Shown: positions 17,874 to 27,318 of the stretch, piece by piece
Numbering within the stretch: position 1 is the first letter of the stretch
How the letters are laid out: each line of letters starts with the position of its first letter
NCBI GenBank assembly: GCA_937858325.1
Contig: CALMAB010000712.1
Coordinates: forward strand, 1 to 34,980
DNA length: 34,980 nucleotides
DNA from: an uncultured Acetobacteraceae bacterium
Lineage (GTDB): Bacteria > Pseudomonadota > Alphaproteobacteria > Acetobacterales > Acetobacteraceae
Direction: 5' to 3'
The notes under the pieces: model-generated
Told to the model about the DNA's origin: nothing
The model's input: the letters and a program-made list of their open reading frames with translations, nothing else
Databases searched by the model: none
Made by a program: the position numbers and the translations under genes

Positions 17874-18473
17874 CTAGAAGATCCGCTCGAACACCGTGAT
17901 GACGTCGCCGGGTTGAACCAGCGTCTCCCGTATGGCGCCGCCCTCGGTCGTTTCCGGAGTCTTGTTGCTGGTGCGGACGATTGAGAACCGGTTCGTAACC
18001 GCGCGATAGGTGAAGCCGCCGGCCACCGCCGCCGCCGTGACGACGGTCATGGCAGGCTGATAAGGATACTGCCCCGGGCGGGCCACCTCGCCCAAGATGA
18101 AGATCGGCCGGTAGGCGATCACCTCGACCGAGACGCTGGGGTTCCTGTACAGCTTGGACCGGGTCAGCGCCTGGGCGACCGACGCCTCCAACTGCTTCGG
18201 GGTCAGGCCGCCAGCGTGTACGTCGCCAACGAGCGGCAGGGCGATCTCCCCGGCCGCATCGACCCGGAACTCGCCCGTCAACTGCTGCTCGCCGAACGTG
18301 ATGATGCGGATCTGGTCGCCCGGTCCCAACGTGTAGATGCTGGCATTCACATCGGGAACGGGCGGAAGCCCGGAACCACTGCAGCCCACAAGGCCAACCA
18401 TCGGCGCCGCCGCGATGCCGGCCAATGCGACCCGCCTCGACAGCAATCCGGGCCTTGTACTTGTCACACGCAT
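17874..18473 (-). CDS. Polysaccharide export lipoprotein, Wza/GumB-type
   Basis: 199 aa; lipobox-like LVGC; YTLGPGDQIRIITFGEQQLTGEFRVDAAGEIALPLVGDVHAGGLT and IFILGEVARPGQYPYQPAMTV. Confidence 0.93.
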   Translation of the reverse strand: MRVTSTRPGLLSRRVALAGIAAAPMVGLVGCSGSGLPPVPDVNASIYTLGPGDQIRIITFGEQQLTGEFRVDAAGEIALPLVGDVHAGGLTPKQLEASVAQALTRSKLYRNPSVSVEVIAYRPIFILGEVARPGQYPYQPAMTVVTAAAVAGGFTYRAVTNRFSIVRTSNKTPETTEGGAIRETLVQPGDVITVFERIF

Positions 18474-18685
18474 GACGTTCTCCTGATTTCGGCATCCATC
18501 TTAGCATGTTATGGCCGGATTGGTTGCACCGTCGAGAGCAACGGCCGCGCTTGGAGCACGATCAGGCATAAACGTTGCATCTGGGCCGCACGGCACGACC
18601 ATAATCGGGGGTGGCTCTCCCCAACCCCGTCTTGGACCGCCTTTGCCCTTGACCGCACCGGCACGGTCGTGTCCTTGCGGGAACG

Positions 18686-20086
18686 ATGGATGGCGGCGGA
18701 GGGGTCATGGCACGGTCAGGAACACGGCGGCGCCTGTCGTGTGTCGGGGTCGGCCTGCTGGCGTGGGGCTTCTCGTCAGGCGCCCATGCGCAGTACGTTG
18801 AAAGCTACTTCCCTACGGGCGTGCCAGGCTTTGACCGTGATCAAGGGGTGACGGTGCTGTCCCGGCTCCGGCCCTTGTATGATGAACCCGGCGTGCGGCT
18901 CGGGGCCTACACCGTCAACGCGCGCTTGGACGAAAGCGTCGGCTACGACTCGAACATCCTGGGCATCAGCGGTGGGCCGAGCAGCGGCTTTGTCAGGACA
19001 TCGCCCTCGGTCAGCGCCAATTCCAACTGGTCCCGCAACCGCTTCGGCATCTCCGTCAGCGCGGACAACTACTCGTACTTCACCGCCTCGCCGCAAAACT
19101 ACACCAACTACAACGTTTCGGTAGGCGGCGGTTACACGATTGGCCGGCATGATCTGGACATCGGCTACTCGCACTTCCGGCAGCACACGTTGGGCACGGA
19201 CATCGGCGCCATCGCGACGACGACGCCGCTGCCCTACGACGTCGATGCCGTCCGCGCGGACTACACGATTGAGGCCGGCCGTTTCTCCTTCGTACCCAAC
19301 GTCGATGTGCGCCTGTTCCAATTCGGCAGTGCCCCCGTCCTCGGGCAGCCGACCAACCAAAACTTCCGCGACCGGACGGTGCTGCTGGGCGGCGTCACGA
19401 CGCGCTACAGCCTCAGCGACCAGCGCAGCATTTTGGTCGTGCTGCAGGGCATCAACTCGCACTACATCCGGCCGCAGAACGGGCAGGTCAGCAACAACTC
19501 GAAAAGCGTCCTGCTCCTGGCTGGCATCGACTACCAGGCGACCGGCTTGTGGCGCTACCGCCTGCTCGGCGGGGTCGAGGTGCGGGACTTCCAATCGTCC
19601 GTTTACGGCACCCGCACGGCCCCCATTGCCGAGGCGAACGTGATCTACACGCCGACGGGGCTGACCACCCTGACCGGCTACGTGCGGCGGCAGATCGAGG
19701 ACGCGCAAGCGGAGGGGACCGCCGGCTACACCCTCACGACAACCGGCGTCGTCGTGGACCATGAACTCCAGCGCAACGTCCTGCTGCAGGGCCGGGGCAG
19801 CTTCCAGGCGGCGGAATATTTCCAATCTACCGGCACCACGACGAGCTACACGCTGGGCGGCGGCGTGAACTGGCTGGTCAACCGCCGCTTGCGCTTGTCC
19901 GCTGATTACGACTTCACGCAGCAGAGCAGTCCCGGCAACACAACGGTCGTCGGCACCCAAGTCGTGACGTCGCCGCTCAGCACCACCCAGCAGTTGATTA
20001 CACCCACCAGCCAAGCGTTGAACACGCTGACCACGGGCAACTACAACCGTAACGTCCTGCTGTTCGGCATCCACCTGGCGTTGTGA
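18686..20086 (+). CDS. Outer-membrane beta-barrel protein of the EPS locus
   Basis: 466 aa; signal peptide ending near SSGAHAQ; repeated amphipathic strands (SVSADNYSYFTASPQNYTNYNVSVGGGYTIGRHDLDIGYSHF); C-terminal NRNVLLFGIHLAL. Confidence 0.85.
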   Translation: MDGGGGVMARSGTRRRLSCVGVGLLAWGFSSGAHAQYVESYFPTGVPGFDRDQGVTVLSRLRPLYDEPGVRLGAYTVNARLDESVGYDSNILGISGGPSSGFVRTSPSVSANSNWSRNRFGISVSADNYSYFTASPQNYTNYNVSVGGGYTIGRHDLDIGYSHFRQHTLGTDIGAIATTTPLPYDVDAVRADYTIEAGRFSFVPNVDVRLFQFGSAPVLGQPTNQNFRDRTVLLGGVTTRYSLSDQRSILVVLQGINSHYIRPQNGQVSNNSKSVLLLAGIDYQATGLWRYRLLGGVEVRDFQSSVYGTRTAPIAEANVIYTPTGLTTLTGYVRRQIEDAQAEGTAGYTLTTTGVVVDHELQRNVLLQGRGSFQAAEYFQSTGTTTSYTLGGGVNWLVNRRLRLSADYDFTQQSSPGNTTVVGTQVVTSPLSTTQQLITPTSQALNTLTTGNYNRNVLLFGIHLAL

Positions 20087-20090
20087 AGCG

Positions 20091-20112
20091 GCGGCCAGCC
20101 CGGCCTGGCCGC
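20091..20112. terminator. Candidate bidirectional terminator hairpin between convergent genes
   Basis: GCGGCCAG-CCCGGC-CTGGCCGC, perfect 8-bp stem with 6-nt loop, no U-tract. Confidence 0.4.
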
Positions 20113-20120
20113 GCCTGCCG

Positions 20121-21443
20121 TCAGCCGAACGCGCCCCCGTTGTGGAGCGGCAGCCCACGGTCGAGCGCTTCCCGCATGAGGATGTAGTGCTGCAGCATCG
20201 GTTCGGAGAAAGCAAAACAGTCTGGGCCGATGCTCCGGCAGGCCCGCACCGTGCCGGTGTCCATGAGCCGCTCCCACACGCCCGGCTCCAGCCAATGGTC
20301 GGCGATGTAGTGCGCGCCTTCGTGCTCGGACACGATGAAGCGGGCAAAGCGGTCCTGCTCCCCGGCGGCGATGGCGCGCAGGCTTTCGAGCATCCCACGG
20401 TCGCGCTCGCCTCCCGTGATCCCTTGGTAGATCGCGGCCACGCGGGGATCGGCCTCGTCCACCGCCCGGCGGAAGGCCGCCAATAGGTCCGGCGGCTCGA
20501 CCTCCGGCGACGCGCGTGCAATCGCCTCCGTCCCCGCGTGCAATCCGAGAAGCTGGGCCACGTACGGCACGCCGCGGGCGACGTTCACGACGGCGTGGCG
20601 CACCTCCGGCAGAAACTCGATCCCGGCGTCCCGGCCGCCTTGCACAAGGATCTCGTCGATCTCGGTGTCGGACAGCAGCGGCAGGGCAAGGCCGAGGATG
20701 TTGCGCTGGATGGACGGGTGCCGCCCGACCAGTTCCTCAAGGCTGTCGGACACGCCGACGATGATGAAGCTGATCGCCGCGCCGCGGTCGGAGGCCTGCT
20801 TGATCGCGTCGGCGAACCAGGTCCGCGTCGCCGAGTCTTCCACGCGGTCGAACTCGTCCGCGATCAGCACGACGTGACGCCCGGCGAGACGGCCGGGCAG
20901 GGCGGCCACGTCGCGCGGCTGCACCCGGGCGCGCGGCAACGCGGCCTCGCACCCTTCAAGCTCGTCGTCCTGCACGATGGGCGCCGCCAGCATCGATTTC
21001 GGCAGGTCGCGCGCCAGCCCGCGCACGATGTCCTCGAAGCAGCTGTCAAAGGAGCAGGTGTAGCGGCCGACCATGTAGCCGGAACTCCGGGCGGCCGAGG
21101 CCACCAGGTTCACAAGGGAGGTCTTGCCGCGCCCGCGCTCGCCGTATAGCACGACGTGCGCCCGGTCGAGCGCGATGGCGCGGAAAATCCGCAGCAGCTC
21201 CGTCTGCCGTCCGCTGACCCGGCGCGAGCTGCGCTGCGGGCGCGTCGGCGTGAACACCTCGCGCAACGCGTGCTGCTGGGAAGGCGACGGCGCGATGTCG
21301 GTGGGGGAGGGGCCGCCAGGACGCGCGACGCCTGGGCGCGGAGGCATACTGAGGCGGGGCGCCGCGGCGTGCCGGGACGGCGCCAGGGAAACCTCCGGCG
21401 CAGGACGCGGCGAACGGCGGAGCATGCGCGTGACGAAACTCAT
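20121..21443 (-). CDS. AAA family ATPase (ORC/Cdc6-like P-loop ATPase)
   Basis: Start at MSFVTRMLRRSPRP inside ORF 20121..21473; Walker A VLYGERGRGKTSLVNLV, Walker B VVLIADEFDRVED. Confidence 0.88.
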   Translation of the reverse strand: MSFVTRMLRRSPRPAPEVSLAPSRHAAAPRLSMPPRPGVARPGGPSPTDIAPSPSQQHALREVFTPTRPQRSSRRVSGRQTELLRIFRAIALDRAHVVLYGERGRGKTSLVNLVASAARSSGYMVGRYTCSFDSCFEDIVRGLARDLPKSMLAAPIVQDDELEGCEAALPRARVQPRDVAALPGRLAGRHVVLIADEFDRVEDSATRTWFADAIKQASDRGAAISFIIVGVSDSLEELVGRHPSIQRNILGLALPLLSDTEIDEILVQGGRDAGIEFLPEVRHAVVNVARGVPYVAQLLGLHAGTEAIARASPEVEPPDLLAAFRRAVDEADPRVAAIYQGITGGERDRGMLESLRAIAAGEQDRFARFIVSEHEGAHYIADHWLEPGVWERLMDTGTVRACRSIGPDCFAFSEPMLQHYILMREALDRGLPLHNGGAFG

Positions 21444-21445
21444 GG

Positions 21446-22816
21446 ATGGAAGTAAATCACCTAGATGCTGCAATGCAACGCAAACCGTCGAACCATTTGG
21501 CGGATTTCAAGCAACACGTTCGCGTGACTCCCCGGAGATACTTTGTGCGCTTGACATTTCTGAACACGCTCTACCCACCCTACGGCGCGGCTGGGGCGGA
21601 GACGACGCTTCGCGTGCTCGCGCAACAGATGATGGGCCGCGGCCATGATTGCAACGTGGTGACGCTCACCCCGGGACGGCGGGCCGAGGCGCGCGAGATC
21701 GACGGCATCCCCGTACACTACATCCCGCTTGCAAACGTCTTTTGGCCGCACGGCGCAAGTAAAACAATGCCGTGGCGGCTCATGTTCCAAGCAGTGGAGG
21801 CATTCAACCCCGTGATGCAGCGGCGGCTCACCCGCTTGCTGCGCCGCTTGTCCCCTGATGTCGTGAACTTCCACAACCTCCAGGGCTTCTCGGCCTCGGT
21901 ATGGGCGGCGGCGCAGGGCCTGGGCATTCCCATCGTGCAAACGTTGCACGACTACTACACGGCCTGCCCGCGCAGCGCCATGTGGCGGCCCGGCCGGGGC
22001 AACTGCACGTCGCTTTGCGCGGAGTGCCGGGTGTTCAGCCGTCCGCGCCGGGCCATGTCGCGGATCCCGGACATGGTGACTTGCGTCAGCAACCGGGTGT
22101 TTGACCGCCTCACCGCGGCGGGCGCCTTTCCCCGCGCCGTGACGGGACGGCAGCCCATCCGCATCATCCGCGGCAACAACGCGGCGGACGCGCTGCCCGA
22201 GGCCGCGCCACCGGTGTCCCGCACGCCGCTCCGCCTGGGCTTCATGGGACGGCTCGACCCGTCCAAAGGCTTGGAGAACCTGATCGACGCGGTCCGGCGC
22301 TTGCCGGATGGCGCGGCTTCCCTCAGCATCGCCGGAACGGGAAAGCCCGACTACACGGCGGCGCTGCACGCGCGGGCGGCGAACGCGGCGGGCATCACCT
22401 TTGTCGGCCACGCCGCGCCGCCGGAATTCTTCCCATCCATCGACCTGCTGGTGGTTCCCTCGGTTTGGGAGGACCCGTTTCCCCGCGTGTACCATGAGGC
22501 CCTGGCCTACGGCGTGCCGAGCCTGGCGACGCCGCTGGGCGGGCTTTCGGAGGTGGTCGAGCATGGCCGCAACGGCTTCCTCATCGCGGGAACCGACGCG
22601 GAGGCGCTGTTCGCCAGTCTGACGGCGCTGATCAGCACTCCGTGGGATCGCGCAGCCGTGTTCGCGGAATGCCGCAAAGCCGCCGCAAACTTCGCGCCCT
22701 CTCGCATCACCGCCGAATACGAGGCAGTGCTGGAGGCAGCCGCCGCCCGCCGGCCGGTCCCGGAAGGGGCCGGCGCATTCTGGCGCGGCGCAACGGCCCA
22801 GCCCTGCCACTTGTAA
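21446..22816 (+). CDS. Glycosyltransferase family 4
   Basis: LNTLYPPYGAAGAETTLRVLAQQM, LGFMGRLDPSKGLENLIDAV, VVPSVWEDPFPRVYHEALAYGVPSLATPLGGLSEVV; start uncertain (ATG 21473 or GTG 21545 possible). Confidence 0.92.
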   Translation: MEVNHLDAAMQRKPSNHLADFKQHVRVTPRRYFVRLTFLNTLYPPYGAAGAETTLRVLAQQMMGRGHDCNVVTLTPGRRAEAREIDGIPVHYIPLANVFWPHGASKTMPWRLMFQAVEAFNPVMQRRLTRLLRRLSPDVVNFHNLQGFSASVWAAAQGLGIPIVQTLHDYYTACPRSAMWRPGRGNCTSLCAECRVFSRPRRAMSRIPDMVTCVSNRVFDRLTAAGAFPRAVTGRQPIRIIRGNNAADALPEAAPPVSRTPLRLGFMGRLDPSKGLENLIDAVRRLPDGAASLSIAGTGKPDYTAALHARAANAAGITFVGHAAPPEFFPSIDLLVVPSVWEDPFPRVYHEALAYGVPSLATPLGGLSEVVEHGRNGFLIAGTDAEALFASLTALISTPWDRAAVFAECRKAAANFAPSRITAEYEAVLEAAAARRPVPEGAGAFWRGATAQPCHL

Positions 22817-22838
22817 CGTCCTATCCGGGAGTCCCGCT

Positions 22839-23996
22839 TTGCTGGGTCAGCAACTGCTCGCCGGTGCCTGCGTCCTTGCGGGCATCGGCGTGCATCCATT
22901 CACTACGTATCCCCTGAGCCTGGCGCTGCTTGACCGCTTTCGACCGCGGCTCAGCGTAGCGGCGCGCCCGGCGCAGCCGACCCCGCCGCCCCGCGTGGCG
23001 CTGTGCGTTTGCGCCTACAACGAGGAAAAGGTCATCCGCGCCAAGGCCGACAACATGGTCAGCATGCGCAAGGCGGTGCCCGGCCTGGAACTGCTGGTCT
23101 ATGTCGATGCGTCGTCGGACGGCACGGCCGAAATCCTGCGCGAGTATGACGGCGTGATCACCGTCCACGCCTCGCCGACGCGGCACGGCAAGACCTACGG
23201 GATGAACACGCTCGTCCAGCAGACGGACGCCGACATCCTGGTGTTCTCCGACGCGAACGTCACCTTTGCGCCCGACGCCATCCCCCGGCTGCTGCAGCAA
23301 TTCGACGACCCGGCGGTGGGGTGCGTGTGCGGCCACCTCGTTTACACCCGGGCCAGCGACAGCGCCACGGCGGTGACGGGCTCGCTGTATTGGCGTTTGG
23401 AAGAGGCCATCAAGGAGCTTGAGTCGCGCAGCGGATCGACCATGGGCGCGGACGGGTCGATCTTCGCGATCCGGCGCGCGCTGCACCGCCCGCCGCCGCC
23501 CGACATCATCGACGACATGTTCGTGTCCTTGTCGATCCTGTGCGGCGGCCACCGGATCGTGCGGGCCAGCGACGCGCTGGCTTATGAGGAGGCGGCAACG
23601 CATCCCGGGGACGAGTTCCGGCGCAAGGTCCGCATTGCCTGCCAGGCGTTCAACGTGCACCGGCTGCTGCGGGCCGAGTTGGCCAAGCTTCCGTTGTTCG
23701 ACCGCTACAAGTACGTCTCGCACAAGCTGCTACGCTGGTTCGCGGCCTACCTGATGGGAGCAGCCGTGCTGTGCTTCGCGGCGGGACTGGCTGTATTGGG
23801 TGCATGGAGGCTGTTGCTGCTGTGCGCCCTGGCTGGAGCGGTGTTTCTGGTTGTCGCGCGGCTGCGTCCCGCCGGGCCGTTCGGCAAGCTCCTCGGTATC
23901 GCCGCGGCGTTCGTGGCAACCGGCTTGGGCGTTGCCCAGTCCGTGCGCGGCGAGCGGTTCCAGATCTGGACGCCCCCCGCCTCCGCCCGCGGCTGA
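22839..23996 (+). CDS. Membrane-associated glycosyltransferase family 2
   Basis: 385 aa, TTG start; VALCVCAYNEEKVIRAKADNM, DILVFSDANVTF, TM segments near the C-terminus. Confidence 0.9.
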   Translation: MLGQQLLAGACVLAGIGVHPFTTYPLSLALLDRFRPRLSVAARPAQPTPPPRVALCVCAYNEEKVIRAKADNMVSMRKAVPGLELLVYVDASSDGTAEILREYDGVITVHASPTRHGKTYGMNTLVQQTDADILVFSDANVTFAPDAIPRLLQQFDDPAVGCVCGHLVYTRASDSATAVTGSLYWRLEEAIKELESRSGSTMGADGSIFAIRRALHRPPPPDIIDDMFVSLSILCGGHRIVRASDALAYEEAATHPGDEFRRKVRIACQAFNVHRLLRAELAKLPLFDRYKYVSHKLLRWFAAYLMGAAVLCFAAGLAVLGAWRLLLLCALAGAVFLVVARLRPAGPFGKLLGIAAAFVATGLGVAQSVRGERFQIWTPPASARG

Positions 23997-24041
23997 CGCA
24001 GGCAGCTTCGCGCGGAGCTACGGTAGCAGCATAAGCGGAGG

Positions 24042-24069
24042 GACCCGGCATCAGGCTCCTCTCCGGGTC
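24042..24069. terminator. Candidate terminator hairpin between convergent genes
   Basis: GACCCGG (24042-24048) / CCGGGTC (24063-24069). Confidence 0.3.
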
Positions 24070-26251
24070 AAGCCGCCATGTTGAGCGCCAGCACGACCGG
24101 CTTACGGGACGCGACGGCCAGCGTGTGCATCGACTCGCGCACCGCCGCCCGCCTCGCACGCTTGGCGCCAACCACCAGGACGACGGCGTCAACGATGTGC
24201 GCCAGCACCATGCTTTGCGTGGCGCTGCCGATTGGCTGGCTGTCCATGACCACGAGGTTGTACTCGTCGCGCGCCTCGGCGACCAGGTTCTGCAGCTGCA
24301 TCGAGTCCAGGAGTTGGTTCGCCGCAGGCTGCGGCCCGGCGACGAGCAGGTGGTCAAGCGACGTGCGCCTGTCCTGCTGCACCTGCTCCTGCCAGTGCTC
24401 GCTGCCCTGAAGCGTATCGATCAGGCCGTTGGAGGGCGGGATCTTGAGCACGCGGGCGAGCGATGGCTCCCGCAGGTCGCCTTCGAGCAACAGGACCCGA
24501 AGCCCATCGATGGCCGCCACGCGGGCGAACGCCGCGGTGAACTCCGCCGTTCCCTCCCCGGCCGAGCTGGACACGAACAGCACGCTGCGCGGCACCGAGC
24601 CGCGCCCGGAGAACCGCAGCCGGGTGCGCAGCGAGCGCAGGGCCTCCGCTTCCGGCCCGCTCGGGTCGGCGGCGACGCACTCCGCCAAGGACACCCCGTT
24701 TGCCGGGCGCGGCACGGTGCCGAGCGGCGTCAGGCCAAGGGCGCCCTTGATTTCGTCCGGCCCGCCAAAACCCTTGTCGCGGCGGCCCCGCGCCAGCGAC
24801 AGCAGCCCGCCAAAGGCGCAGCCGCTCAACAGGCCCAGCAGCCCCGCGATCTTCGGCCTGGGGCTGGACGGAAAGGACGGCGCCACGGCCAGGCTGACCA
24901 CGCGCACGCCGCTCTGCTCAGGCCCGATCTTGCGGGACGCGGTTTGCGCCTCGCCTTGCAGCAGGGTTTGCAGGACGTTGCGGCGCGATTCCGCATCCTT
25001 TTCGAGCTGCTGCAGCTCGGACTGTACCGCGGCGAGGCCGCCGGCGTTCTTTTGCGCGTTTTCGAGCTGGTTCTTCAGGTCAGCCTCGCGCGCGCGCGCG
25101 GAGTCCGCCTGCGCGTTGAGCGAGGCCAGGACCCGCTGCGTTTCCGCCGCGAGCGCGCGGCGCACGGACGCAAGCTCGGCCTGCGCCGCGCCGATCTGCG
25201 GGTGGCCTTGGCCCAGCGTCGTCGAAAGCTGCGACAGCTTGCGGTCCGCCGCCGCTTCCTTGTCCCGCAAGCCGCTGATGGTGCTGGAGCCGAGCACCGC
25301 GACGTTGTCGTTCGACACGACCCCGGCCCGGGCGATGGCGCCGGCGCGCTGGACGTTCGCCACCGCCTGCGCGCGCTCGGCGCTGGCGTGGGTCAGGGCG
25401 CTGGACAGATCCTCAAGCTGCTGCTGGCTGACGCTGCCGGCTCGCGTCTGCACGAGGTTGTACTTTTCCCGCGTCGCGGCGATCTTGCCTTCAAGGTCGC
25501 CGATCTCCTTGCGCGCTTCCACCACCCGCCGCGACAGCTCGGAGTTGGCGTCGCTGTTGGCGGCGCTGCGGCTTTGCGCCTTGTCCGCCGTGTAGTTCTT
25601 GATGACGCTGTTCACCACGGCAGCGGCCATGTTCGCGTCCTTGGACGTGAACTGGACCAGCACGATCAGGCTGCGGTTGTCGTTGATGATGCTGAGGTGC
25701 TGCGCGATGCTGCCGATGACGCCGTCCTTCTGCACCGCGTCCGGCGGCGGCTCGATGGGCTGGGACGCGTCGGGCAGCAGGCCCACGTCGATCAGCGGCT
25801 GTGCCACGGCGTCCGGCAACGCGGCCGAGATGGACCGCTTCGCCTGCTCGCCCCAGGGCAGCGGGCGCAGCGCGGCGTTGAATTCCGGGTTGTCGATCAG
25901 GTGCAGGTCGTCGGCCACCTTTTGCAGCAGGGAGCGCGACGTCAGGATCTGCACCTCGCTGCGGACCTGCGGCATCGGGTCCGACAACCCTTCGCCGCTG
26001 AGTGCCCCTTGCAGCACCGGAACGGTGAAGCGCTCCATGTCGATCGACAGGGTTCCCGCCGTGGTGAACTGCTTGGGGACCGAAGTCACGGTATAGGCAT
26101 ACCCAGCCGCGCCGAACAGCAGGCCGAACAACAGGATCAGGGGCCAGTTGCGGCGGAGCGTCGCCAGGAGTTGCGCCGGGGAGATAACCGATTCGTCGGC
26201 CGCCGGAGGCGTCTTCTCAAACCGCTCGTCGAGGAGCGCAAGCTCCGACAT
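24068..26251 (-). CDS. Wzc/GumC/ExoP-like polysaccharide co-polymerase fused to a BY-kinase-like domain (degenerate Walker A)
   Basis: Start at MSELALLDERFEKTPP inside ORF 24068..26320; Wzz domain, coiled coil, then SVLFVSSSAGEGTAEFTAAFARVA, VLLLEGDLREPSLARVL, NLVVMDSQPIG. Confidence 0.92.
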   Translation of the reverse strand: MSELALLDERFEKTPPAADESVISPAQLLATLRRNWPLILLFGLLFGAAGYAYTVTSVPKQFTTAGTLSIDMERFTVPVLQGALSGEGLSDPMPQVRSEVQILTSRSLLQKVADDLHLIDNPEFNAALRPLPWGEQAKRSISAALPDAVAQPLIDVGLLPDASQPIEPPPDAVQKDGVIGSIAQHLSIINDNRSLIVLVQFTSKDANMAAAVVNSVIKNYTADKAQSRSAANSDANSELSRRVVEARKEIGDLEGKIAATREKYNLVQTRAGSVSQQQLEDLSSALTHASAERAQAVANVQRAGAIARAGVVSNDNVAVLGSSTISGLRDKEAAADRKLSQLSTTLGQGHPQIGAAQAELASVRRALAAETQRVLASLNAQADSARAREADLKNQLENAQKNAGGLAAVQSELQQLEKDAESRRNVLQTLLQGEAQTASRKIGPEQSGVRVVSLAVAPSFPSSPRPKIAGLLGLLSGCAFGGLLSLARGRRDKGFGGPDEIKGALGLTPLGTVPRPANGVSLAECVAADPSGPEAEALRSLRTRLRFSGRGSVPRSVLFVSSSAGEGTAEFTAAFARVAAIDGLRVLLLEGDLREPSLARVLKIPPSNGLIDTLQGSEHWQEQVQQDRRTSLDHLLVAGPQPAANQLLDSMQLQNLVAEARDEYNLVVMDSQPIGSATQSMVLAHIVDAVVLVVGAKRARRAAVRESMHTLAVASRKPVVLALNMAA

Positions 26252-26403
26252 GCCTAGTGTCCTTTCCTGCGAACCGGCAAGCGCCGGCCGGCTAAGCTTT
26301 CCGGTGATGCAACGCAGCAACGCGCCGAACGGTGCAGGCCGCCCGGACGAGTTTTAAGCGGTTGTGACTTTTGGCCGGGTTGCAACGATGCCATCTAACA
26401 GTC

Positions 26404-27318
26404 ATGCACAACGGGATAGCGTATTTCATATTGGCCCACCATCGGCCCCAGCAACTGCGCTGGCTCGTCGAAGCCTTGGCGCGGCCTCGCAGCTCCGGCC
26501 GCGACACGATTATCCTGCATATCGACCGCAAGTCGATGCTGGGCCTCAAGGCCGACCGGCGCGGCATCTGGCAAATGGCGAAGGCGCTGGCGGCCGAATA
26601 CCCGAATCTGATCCTTATGCGGCCGCACTTCACCAACTGGGGCGGGTGGAGCCTGGCACGCATCCAGCTCGATGCCATCGCCGTCGCGTTGAAGGCCTCT
26701 GCCGAATGGTCGCATTTCGTCAATCTGAGTGGGCAGTGCTATCCAATCAAGCCGATTGAACACATCCGACAGGCACTTGCCGCCGATCCGGATCAAGTCT
26801 TTGTGGAACTGCGGCACCTTTCGACGCTGCCGGCCGATGACTGGCACCTGCGCTGGCATCCGATGCTTGAGCTGCCGCACCGCGCCGTGAAGTTCAAAGG
26901 CCCGCGCCAACCACCGTCCGATTTCGAGCTCGCTTACAAAGGCTCGCAGTGGTCGATCCTGCCCCGCGCCTTCTGCGAATGGCAGCAGCGCGCGCCCATC
27001 GTCAGGCCCATCAAACGGTATCTCAGCCGCCTGCTGCTGTCCGACGAGCTGATCATGCAGACGCTGGTCCGCAACGGTCCGTGGCGCGACAAGGTGGCGC
27101 CGCATTACGGGCGGGAGATCATCTTTCCCGGCCCCACGGTGCTCACCCGGGACGACCTGCCCCGGCTGCTGTCCAGTTCCGCTTTCATTTCACGCAAGTT
27201 TGACCACGAGCGCGATCCCGAGGTCCTGCCGCAACTGGCCCGGCAGCTAGGGTTCCCGATGAGCGGGCCGCCCCCGTCGCGCGTGGACGCCGTGCCGGAC
27301 GAGGCGCTGGTGCAGTGA
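26404..27318 (+). CDS. GT14-like (core-2/I-branching type) glycosyltransferase
   Basis: ATG at 26404 inside ORF 26371..27318; GIAYFILAHHRPQQLRWLVEAL, IILHIDRKS, VNLSGQCYPIKPIEHI, GSQWSILPRAFCEW. Confidence 0.88.
   Translation: MHNGIAYFILAHHRPQQLRWLVEALARPRSSGRDTIILHIDRKSMLGLKADRRGIWQMAKALAAEYPNLILMRPHFTNWGGWSLARIQLDAIAVALKASAEWSHFVNLSGQCYPIKPIEHIRQALAADPDQVFVELRHLSTLPADDWHLRWHPMLELPHRAVKFKGPRQPPSDFELAYKGSQWSILPRAFCEWQQRAPIVRPIKRYLSRLLLSDELIMQTLVRNGPWRDKVAPHYGREIIFPGPTVLTRDDLPRLLSSSAFISRKFDHERDPEVLPQLARQLGFPMSGPPPSRVDAVPDEALVQ

Noticed and set aside
18776-20521. 581-aa minus-strand ORF
   Set aside because: Antisense to the beta-barrel gene and overlapping the AAA ATPase out of frame; compositionally a shadow ORF
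24125-26257. 710-aa plus-strand ORF
   Set aside because: Exact antisense shadow of the Wzc/GumC-like gene, no domain-like motifs
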